In this document: positions 45,594 through 51,604 of the stretch, piece after piece
Layout of the letters: every line of letters begins with the position of its first letter
Position numbering within the stretch: the first letter of the stretch is position 1
Assembly: GCA_022791685.1 (NCBI GenBank)
Contig: JAAVZO010000001.1
Coordinates: 124,001 to 188,000, forward strand
Source of the DNA: Clostridiales bacterium
GTDB taxonomy: Bacteria; Bacillota; Clostridia; Oscillospirales; CAG-272
Direction: 5' to 3'
DNA: 64,000 nt
Notes under the pieces: model-generated
Database searches by the model: none
The model's input: only the letters and a program-made list of their open reading frames with translations
What the model was told of the DNA's origin: nothing
Position numbers and translations under genes: made by a program

Positions 45594-45622
45594 TTGACAA
45601 ACTGCTGAAGCTGTGATATAAT
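45594..45622 (+). promoter_or_regulatory. Promoter of padR-DUF2812
   Basis: TTGACA (45594-45599) and TATAAT (45617-45622), 17-base spacer: a consensus promoter. Confidence 0.8.
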
Positions 45623-45660
45623 TATATCGTTATCCGATATATCGACGCACGATATATCAT
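45623..45660. promoter_or_regulatory. Inverted repeats downstream of the padR promoter, likely PadR operator
   Basis: TATATCG-TTATC-CGATATA and the repeated CGATATATCG/CGATATATCA lie immediately after the -10 box, before the ribosome binding site. PadR regulators commonly repress their own promoter through such inverted repeats. The link to this PadR is an inference. Confidence 0.5.
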
Positions 45661-45679
45661 AATATATGGAGGTATATAT

Positions 45680-46003
45680 ATGCCAACACAGGCGCTAACT
45701 GAAGCGGTATATTACATACTGCTCTCTCTGCTCGAACCGCTTCATGGGTATGGAATAATGCAGCGGGCAGCGGAACTATCGAATGGACGTGTCAAGCTCG
45801 CCGCCGGAACATTGTACGGCGCGCTTACAACTCTGCTCGAAAAGGGGTATATATCGTCGGTCGATGAAGACCCTTCGAACCGTCAGAAACGATATATTAT
45901 CACAAACACCGGACGAGAAGTACTGAAAAACGAGCTCGCACGACTTCACGAATTGGTAAAAAACGGCGATATGCTGCTGAATGATGAAGGGAATGATTCA
46001 TAA
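45680..46003 (+). CDS. PadR family transcriptional regulator (107 aa)
   Basis: The short PadR winged helix is complete: AVYYILLSLLEPLHGYGIMQRAAELSNGRVKLAAGTLYGALTTLLEKGYIS, then SNRQKRYIITNTGREVLKNELARL. These repressors usually sense a small molecule and control membrane or transport genes. GGAGG precedes the ATG. Its stop overlaps the start of the DUF2812 gene (TAATG), the standard PadR-DUF2812 pair. Confidence 0.94.
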   Translation: MPTQALTEAVYYILLSLLEPLHGYGIMQRAAELSNGRVKLAAGTLYGALTTLLEKGYISSVDEDPSNRQKRYIITNTGREVLKNELARLHELVKNGDMLLNDEGNDS

Positions 46004-46548
46004 TGCTGAAATGTATACGCAAATTCTTTTTTGTGTGGGATTTCGAAAAAGAGGAAAAATGGCTGAATGAAATGGCAGCTCAGGGACTCGCGCTGCATAG
46101 TATAGGATTCGGCAAATATTATTTTGAGGAATGCACACCGGGCGAGTACGAGATCCGACTTGAGCTGCTCAAAAATCTGCCGTCGCATCCGCAAAGCGAA
46201 AGCTACCTAAAATTTCTGGAAAGCACCGGAGTAGAGCACGTCGGGTCATACATGCGCTGGGTATATCTGAGACGCAGAACAGCGAATGATGGAGAATTCA
46301 ATCTATTCTCTGACCTCGATTCGCGTATTTCTCATGTCAATCGCATACTCACTATGGTGTGTATAATCTTTATTTCTGAGCTAATGGTATTTGTCAGCAA
46401 TTTAGGAATGGCTATAATGCACAACCGTATGATAAATTATGTTGTTACCGGAATAATTTTAGCCTGCGTATCGCTGCTGGGATATGCTACATTTCGGTTG
46501 TGGAGAATACGCAAAAGATTAAAGCAGGACCGTCAAATACACGAGTGA
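46003..46548 (+). CDS. DUF2812 membrane protein (181 aa)
   Basis: The N-terminal KFFFVWDFEKEEKWLNEMAAQGLALHSIGFGKYYFEECTPGEYEIRLELL is the DUF2812 domain, followed by two membrane helices (about residues 115-165). The function of this family is unknown; it is regularly encoded with PadR. Translationally coupled to the padR gene and ended by a hairpin terminator. The pair sits between two parts of a Shango-like defence operon. Confidence 0.92.
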   Translation: MLKCIRKFFFVWDFEKEEKWLNEMAAQGLALHSIGFGKYYFEECTPGEYEIRLELLKNLPSHPQSESYLKFLESTGVEHVGSYMRWVYLRRRTANDGEFNLFSDLDSRISHVNRILTMVCIIFISELMVFVSNLGMAIMHNRMINYVVTGIILACVSLLGYATFRLWRIRKRLKQDRQIHE

Positions 46549-46560
46549 ATATTTCTGTGA

Positions 46561-46590
46561 GCAGTGAGCGATAAATCGCTCACTGCTTTT
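46561..46590. terminator. Bidirectional terminator, DUF2812 / GNAT
   Basis: A perfect 11-bp stem (GCAGTGAGCGA) with a 4-base loop and T4 tail lies between the convergent DUF2812 and GNAT genes. Confidence 0.85.
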
Positions 46591-47116
46591 ATTTGAGCCG
46601 TTTTGTAAGATATATAATTAAATCGTCGTCAAGCGGATAATTCTGATATGGCACTGCTCGAGAATTTCCGTACCATGCGCCGCTTCCGTCAGGGATATAC
46701 CCGCGCTTGACATACATACGCTGAGCGCTGCCATAGCCCGGGTGAAGCCCAACTCCAAGATACACCGTGTCGGCGAGTTTTGAGGCTATCGACTCTGCAA
46801 TATCCATCAATTTTGAGCCTATACCAAGACAGCGGCATTTCTCGATTACGCCAAAATCTACCAACTCGCACCATCCACGACCACTGAACGGTGTGTTCGG
46901 CGGGTCAAAGTATACACTGATATACCCGACAACTTCGCCCTTGTACTCTGCTGCAAGAACATTACATTTACCGTCAGCACGGTCGACTATGCGTTTGTTG
47001 TGCTTATCAGTCGTATCCGACCAGCCCTGCGCGACCTCTTTTGCAGCAAGCGGTGCAATATCGACAACCTCTAAGCTGCGGATGATAAAATCCGGCGAGC
47101 TGTAGTATACGGTCAT
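46589..47116 (-). CDS. GNAT family N-acetyltransferase coupled to sngB (175 aa)
   Basis: GNAT features include VLAAEYKGEVVGYISVYFDPP, ELVDFGVIEKCRCLGIGSKLMDIAESIA with the acetyl-CoA loop CLGIGSK, and VYLGVGLHPGYGSAQRMYVKRGYIPDG. The ATG overlaps the stop of the BrxD-like ATPase gene (ATGA), so it is co-translated with the defence genes. Whether it belongs functionally to the system is unknown; it may be a passenger. The substrate is not assignable. Confidence 0.9.
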   Translation of the reverse strand: MTVYYSSPDFIIRSLEVVDIAPLAAKEVAQGWSDTTDKHNKRIVDRADGKCNVLAAEYKGEVVGYISVYFDPPNTPFSGRGWCELVDFGVIEKCRCLGIGSKLMDIAESIASKLADTVYLGVGLHPGYGSAQRMYVKRGYIPDGSGAWYGNSRAVPYQNYPLDDDLIIYLTKRLK

Positions 47117-48513
47117 ATCTCGATATCCTCCATAGTGAAGTCAGTAGTATTGACCCTCGGACGCTCGATTTTCTCATCAGTCATGGGTTCGTCAGCGTCG
47201 AGTATTAGATTATCATCATCGTTATCCCCATGCTTCAGGCTTACAACTCCGCTGCCAACTACCTCAGCAAAGGTTGTGTCTGGATTTTGAAGCAGAATAT
47301 TCAGTACCGTGATATAGTCGCGGATGATCTCACGCGGAGTTATCATTGTATCCGCTCCAGCGCGATCGAGACATATCTTCAAGAACGCTGCCATATCCTC
47401 ATTTGTAACGCGCGGCTGCCAGTTGTAATTCTGTGCGTGCAGTCCGGTTATACGAGCGATAAGCGCAAACAGTTCGTCGTCCGAAAGCCTGCGAAGACGT
47501 ATCACTGGACCGATGAGATTCTTAAATCCTGCCTTCTGGAACTGCCCATCTGAAAGTCGGCTGCGCAGCGCCTCATAGCTGAACAGTCCGCGCCGGGTAT
47601 CTTCAAGAAACTGTGGTGTTCCGCCGAAAATAAGCGCCAGACCCTCCGCCTTGCCTTGCAGCGTATCATTGAACATCGAGAGCAGCTTTTCATAGTTATT
47701 CTCACGCGAAATGCGGTTGACAATTTTATATAGGTTCACGCATTCGTCGATGAATACGACAAATCCGCGGTAACCGATCTTGCGGAAAAATACCGCCAAC
47801 AGCTTAATATATTCGTACCAGTTGTCGTCATCGATAATGCTGCCGATAGTCGAACCTATCGCATTGCGCGCTTCAGTTTTAGTCGAATATTCGCCGCGCA
47901 GCCATCGCATACACGCCGATTTTTTATCTTCATCACCGGCGATATAAGCTTTGTAGTACGTTGTTATGACCATCGCAAAATCGAATCCGCCGATCTGTGA
48001 TTCAAGCTCGCGGGTCTGCGCGTAAATTTTCGCCGTAAGCTTATTTGTGAATTCCTGCGAACCGACCTCAAGTCCATCAGCTGCAATTGTCGACTGCAAA
48101 TCAGAGAGCCACTTTGCAATAATTTGAGCAAGAGCTCCGCCATCCGGCGATGACTTCGACGCAAGATTCTTAATAAGCTCGCGATAAGTCGCAATTCCAG
48201 TACCCTTCGCTCCACAAATACGGCGTTCAGGCGACAAGTCAGCGTCGGCAGTTATAAATCCGCGCTCGAGTGCAAATCCGCGTACAAGCTGGATAAGAAA
48301 GCTCTTGCCACTTCCGTACTTACCTATGATAAAGCGCATTGAGCCGCCGCCTTCATTGACCGATTCAAGGTCAGACAGCAGCGCTTCGATTTCCTCAGAG
48401 CGCCCGATCGCGATATAAGGTGCGCCCATGCGCGGCACTACTCCGGCGGAAATAGACGAGAGTAGGCTTGAAAGCACACGCTTTGGTATTTTGTTGTGAT
48501 TTATTTCAGGCAT
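47113..48513 (-). CDS. sngB: BrxD/DUF2791-type ATP-binding protein, Shango SngB-like (466 aa)
   Basis: The conserved opening GVVPRMGAPYIAIGRSEEIEALLSDL and Walker A IGKYGSGKS (residues 63-71), followed by Walker B FVVFIDECVNL near 260 and LIFGGTPQFLEDTRRGLFSYEALRSRL, mark a DUF2791 P-loop ATPase as in BrxD of BREX and the ATPase of Shango. Length is typical. It overlaps the TerB-domain gene upstream by 13 bases and the GNAT gene downstream by four, so the three form one unit. No BREX methylase (PglX) or PglZ gene is present, which favours Shango. Confidence 0.88.
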   Translation of the reverse strand: MPEINHNKIPKRVLSSLLSSISAGVVPRMGAPYIAIGRSEEIEALLSDLESVNEGGGSMRFIIGKYGSGKSFLIQLVRGFALERGFITADADLSPERRICGAKGTGIATYRELIKNLASKSSPDGGALAQIIAKWLSDLQSTIAADGLEVGSQEFTNKLTAKIYAQTRELESQIGGFDFAMVITTYYKAYIAGDEDKKSACMRWLRGEYSTKTEARNAIGSTIGSIIDDDNWYEYIKLLAVFFRKIGYRGFVVFIDECVNLYKIVNRISRENNYEKLLSMFNDTLQGKAEGLALIFGGTPQFLEDTRRGLFSYEALRSRLSDGQFQKAGFKNLIGPVIRLRRLSDDELFALIARITGLHAQNYNWQPRVTNEDMAAFLKICLDRAGADTMITPREIIRDYITVLNILLQNPDTTFAEVVGSGVVSLKHGDNDDDNLILDADEPMTDEKIERPRVNTTDFTMEDIEI

Positions 48514-50306
48514 TTTATTATATCTCCCTCATAATCAGAGATTATTCTATATCCGGCACCATCCGGTTCGATTATACTATCGCCGATAATATCAAAAGCG
48601 GCAGAATTTATCTTATCTGCCAGTGCATCGGCAAGCATAGCAGCTGCTGCGGCTGCCTTTGCGACTCCACCGCTGTCGCCGTCGGCGAGTGAGCGCAGCG
48701 CGGTTATTTCAGCGTCGCCAAGCGAGGATATGAGCAGCGCAAATTCATCGTCGCCGCTGATACTTGTATCACTTATGCGAGTATCAGTTATAAACTGCGA
48801 TATATCTGTTTGTGGCGCTGCAATATCAACCGAAGTTGGCTCAGGTATATCTCCTGCTTCGTTATACTCATCATCGTTCATGGAGTTTGTGAGTATTTCA
48901 GTAGTGCTCCACGATTTCTGCTCAATCGCAAGCGCATTTTCGAGCGACAAAGTTGTCGATGTCGGCTCGTATAATTTATCATATTCATTCTGCTGCACGA
49001 CTTCGGCAGGTTTAGATTTTGTCGCCTTTTTAACCGGAAGTTCCCGGTCAAAATACTCATCCACACACCGCTTCATTTCCTCGGTGATATTCTCGACCTT
49101 TAGTCTGGCTTTTATTCCCAGTGCCATTCGGACGCGATTCTCACAATACTTGATAATATCGGTAACGATGATCTTAAATTTTGGTGAGCGCGTGTAGGAT
49201 GTATAATCTACCGTCAGGCAGCGCTTCATATCGTACACACATAATGCGCCGCTGTATGCGTCACGCACAATTTGAGCTGGAGCAGCGTTTATTTCGCTTC
49301 CGCCGTTGACAAGCAGCTCGTGATAGACCTTCTCGAACGCCGCTGATATATGCTTTGAAAACAGCTCGATATTTTCATTTGAAACATATCGGCTTGTGCG
49401 CCAGTCATAATTTGACGAATACGCAAGAATACTTGCAGCGCCGTCATTTGTATGGCTGGTATCCATATAAAATTCCTTGAAAGTCGCGACTGTAACAACA
49501 GCCTGCGAAATCGCTTCAAGCCGCTTCGTCGGGCAGGGAAGCTGGTATATCAGACAGTAATCACAGAGCCATTCACATAGATAATTGTCAATACGCGGAA
49601 ATTTCGGACGGTATGCAAGCCAGATGTCGCAAAGCAGCTCGACTCCGCGTGCTGGCTCGATAAGGTCGGGACAGTTGAGAATCTCGTATACGTACAGCAA
49701 TATATAACTGTAATCAGCGCGTGGATACTTACCGTTTCTGACTTGGGAACGCCAATAAATATACCATTTCAGCTGTGCATAGCTCAGTTGATTGTACTGC
49801 GGAATATATGAAAAGAAAGATACCGGCTCGCATTCAGAAATGGTGCGATTCCAAAGGCGATGTGCGTCAGTGCTGAATTTCTCGTAAAAGTTGTATTTAG
49901 TCTGCCACTTTGAAACCGCGACACGTTTGATTATACTGCTGTCCGGCTCATATATGAGATAGGGTTCAAGCGGCTTAGGTTCGTTCTGTGCAGCACGCAT
50001 ACGGAGCGGTGCTTCACGAAGTCGGCGCGCTTCCTCACGAGGCGATATCGGAGTTGGCGGAGTGGACTGCGTATTTGTATTTGACGGCATACTTGCAGTG
50101 TTAGTTGTTCGCGGGGAGTTCAAACCTCCATCCCGCGGCGGAATTGCTGCGCCATGGTCAGTATTGTTAGATTTTGCGCTGACTTCAATTTCAACTGTAT
50201 CGGTGCTAAGCTCGCGGCGCGGCATTACTGGACGCTTCTGCGGCAGCAGACTGTCAAGATCCCAGAAGTTATCGATATCATCAAGACTCCGTTGTTTATC
50301 GCTCAA
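48501..50306 (-). CDS. sngA: TerB-N/TerB-C domain protein, Shango SngA-like (601 aa)
   Basis: After a ~110-residue disordered P/T-rich N-terminus, a TerB_N domain is clear (VSFFSYIPQYNQLSYAQLKWYIYWRSQVRNG, YSYILLYVYEILN, LCDIWLAYRPKFPRIDNYLCEWLCDYC). A TerB_C domain ends the protein (TTLSLENALAIEQKSWSTTEILT, ... FALLISSLGDAEITALRSL, LADKINSAAFDIIGDSIIE). The start is a TTG at 50306 with GGAGG seven bases upstream; no ATG is nearby. This TerB protein, an ATPase and a helicase are the three Shango components. First gene of the unit, with its own promoter. Confidence 0.85.
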   Translation of the reverse strand: MSDKQRSLDDIDNFWDLDSLLPQKRPVMPRRELSTDTVEIEVSAKSNNTDHGAAIPPRDGGLNSPRTTNTASMPSNTNTQSTPPTPISPREEARRLREAPLRMRAAQNEPKPLEPYLIYEPDSSIIKRVAVSKWQTKYNFYEKFSTDAHRLWNRTISECEPVSFFSYIPQYNQLSYAQLKWYIYWRSQVRNGKYPRADYSYILLYVYEILNCPDLIEPARGVELLCDIWLAYRPKFPRIDNYLCEWLCDYCLIYQLPCPTKRLEAISQAVVTVATFKEFYMDTSHTNDGAASILAYSSNYDWRTSRYVSNENIELFSKHISAAFEKVYHELLVNGGSEINAAPAQIVRDAYSGALCVYDMKRCLTVDYTSYTRSPKFKIIVTDIIKYCENRVRMALGIKARLKVENITEEMKRCVDEYFDRELPVKKATKSKPAEVVQQNEYDKLYEPTSTTLSLENALAIEQKSWSTTEILTNSMNDDEYNEAGDIPEPTSVDIAAPQTDISQFITDTRISDTSISGDDEFALLISSLGDAEITALRSLADGDSGGVAKAAAAAAMLADALADKINSAAFDIIGDSIIEPDGAGYRIISDYEGDIIKCLK

Positions 50307-50365
50307 AATTACGCCTCCGTATCGAATGTATGTTCTTATAGTTTGCGACAGTTTCTTATTATATT

Positions 50366-50394
50366 ATTTTAACATATAATTTCTCCACTGTCAA
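50366..50394 (-). promoter_or_regulatory. Promoter of the sngA-sngB-GNAT unit
   Basis: On the minus strand TTGACA (50389-50394), 17 bases, TAAAAT (50366-50371), about 60 bases before the TTG start. Confidence 0.65.
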
Positions 50395-50431
50395 GTATTT
50401 TACAGAGCTAAGACGTAAATATTTGCAAAAA

Positions 50432-50463
50432 ATATGCAGACGAGTGATTGCTCGTCTGCATAT
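50432..50463. terminator. Hairpin between sngA and the CBM9 gene
   Basis: A perfect 13-bp stem (ATATGCAGACGAG) with a 6-base loop. It is the most likely terminator for the minus-strand CBM9 gene, although it lies ~140 bases behind it. Confidence 0.6.
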
Positions 50464-50479
50464 CTTTATATAAAAATAC

Positions 50480-50585
50480 TGCGGTGAATTGAAAACACGA
50501 AGTATTTTTTGTATTCAAATATAGTTTGGTTCTCTATATACACTTAAATAATCCATAGCCCACAATAGCTCTACAATTCACCGCA
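50480..50585. repeat. 106-bp segment bounded by 12-bp inverted repeats
   Basis: TGCGGTGAATTG (50480-50491) and CAATTCACCGCA (50574-50585) are exact inverted copies at the ends of an AT-rich, non-coding stretch, just downstream of the CBM9 gene. It could be a miniature mobile element, or a long-range 3'-UTR stem. Confidence 0.6.
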
Positions 50586-50636
50586 ATAAATTTATCATAA
50601 CTTATTTGCGGCGCTTTGTTGCTACTGCTGTAGTTG

Positions 50637-51422
50637 CTAACAGTACCCCCCCCCGCATGCTGCGAGGAGTGCGAGCGCTGCAGGATCTGCAGTCTTTGCC
50701 GAAGCTTCTGCTTCTGCCTTAGCCTTTTCTTCTGCGATGATGTCTGCTACCTTCTTATCGCTCAGGAGACACTGTCCGTATACCGACGGGTCGGAGGATG
50801 CCTTGTCTATTGCATCAGACCATCCGAGGCAAACGTTACGAACTCCCTTACCTTCTGCGTCATCATTGTACTGGAAGTCTATTCCGAAGTACTCCCCTGC
50901 TCCACCAACTGCACTGATGTCTACTGCTACTTCTATTATGCAGCCCTTGGTTGTTCTTGCGTAGCCGTACACTTCAGCCGCAAGGTCTCCACCCTTATTG
51001 TCGGAGAACAGGCGATTCTGAGTCTTGTCGCCAGTGTTAGCGTTATCAAGCTTAATGAAGTACTCTACAGAGTCCTGATCCCACGGATTTGCACCTACTG
51101 TGCTGATTACGTTATCCTCTACTTCAAAAAGGATGTAGAGCGTATTGTTTCCGTTCCAAAGTACTTTCGAATTTACTACAGCATAGTCCTTACCAGCAAC
51201 CTTGCTTGTGTCTCCAAACCATGCCGAAGCGTTCTCTTTTACAATATCAACCGGAATTACTGGTGCGTAGTTCCATACATCATCAATTTTGCCATCTACT
51301 GTTACATCTGCGATATATGCTTCGCAGGTCTTGCGTCCAGCTACTGCCGGTGCTGCAAGTATATTTACCGCGAGCAGCGATGCGAGTGCTGTCGCTGATG
51401 CGATCGTCGCGAGTTTTTTCAT
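50637..51422 (-). CDS. Secreted CBM9-like carbohydrate-binding protein, C-terminus set by a G9 tract (261 aa)
   Basis: A signal peptide (MKKLATIASATALASLLAV, cleavage near APAVAG) is followed by a CBM9/DOMON-type beta-sandwich (VDGKIDDVWNYAPVIPVD, LYILFEVEDNV, WDQDSVEYFIKLDNANTGD). The C-terminus is a charged helix and ASAKTADPAALALLAACGGG. At the G9 tract the frame reads YC and stops. With one more G it would continue VLLATTAVATKRRK and stop at 50602, completing a hydrophobic segment with a basic tail typical of Clostridia surface anchors. So tract length chooses between a released and an anchored form, or G9 is a sequencing error. The start 51422 is set by AAAGGA; the ATG at 51428 is also possible. 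Confidence 0.85.
   Translation of the reverse strand: MKKLATIASATALASLLAVNILAAPAVAGRKTCEAYIADVTVDGKIDDVWNYAPVIPVDIVKENASAWFGDTSKVAGKDYAVVNSKVLWNGNNTLYILFEVEDNVISTVGANPWDQDSVEYFIKLDNANTGDKTQNRLFSDNKGGDLAAEVYGYARTTKGCIIEVAVDISAVGGAGEYFGIDFQYNDDAEGKGVRNVCLGWSDAIDKASSDPSVYGQCLLSDKKVADIIAEEKAKAEAEASAKTADPAALALLAACGGGYC
50646..50654 (-). repeat. G9 tract (coding strand) at the C-terminal anchor of the CBM9-like protein
   Basis: On the coding strand C, nine G, T, the same eleven-base string as in the two lipoprotein genes. It decides whether the protein gains its final 14 hydrophobic and basic residues. Confidence 0.9.
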
Positions 51423-51487
51423 TGTCATAATTCCTTTCACATACCTCGCCTTCATGTGAGAAATTTTGGATAATTAAGTGTATTGTT

Positions 51488-51516
51488 ATTATATCACATA
51501 TCTTGCATTTTGTCAA
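51488..51516 (-). promoter_or_regulatory. Promoter of the CBM9-like gene
   Basis: On the minus strand TTGACA (51511-51516), 17 bases, TATAAT (51488-51493): consensus. Confidence 0.75.
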
Positions 51517-51544
51517 GCTATTCGTTACATTTTCTACGACTTAA

Positions 51545-51590
51545 TTAAAAACACGCCCCGAACCGCAGTTTTTCGCAGTTCGGAGCGAAT
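51545..51590 (-). terminator. nrdD terminator
   Basis: On the minus strand a GC-rich stem (CGCTCCGAACTGCG with its near-perfect complement) is followed by TGTTTTT, 18 bases after the nrdD stop. Confidence 0.8.
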
Positions 51591-51604
51591 TTCATTTTAA
51601 TAGA

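Noticed and set aside
47113-50306. BREX system
   Set aside because: A BrxD-like ATPase and a helicase are present, but PglX, PglZ, BrxA, BrxB and BrxC are missing; the TerB-domain partner fits Shango better.
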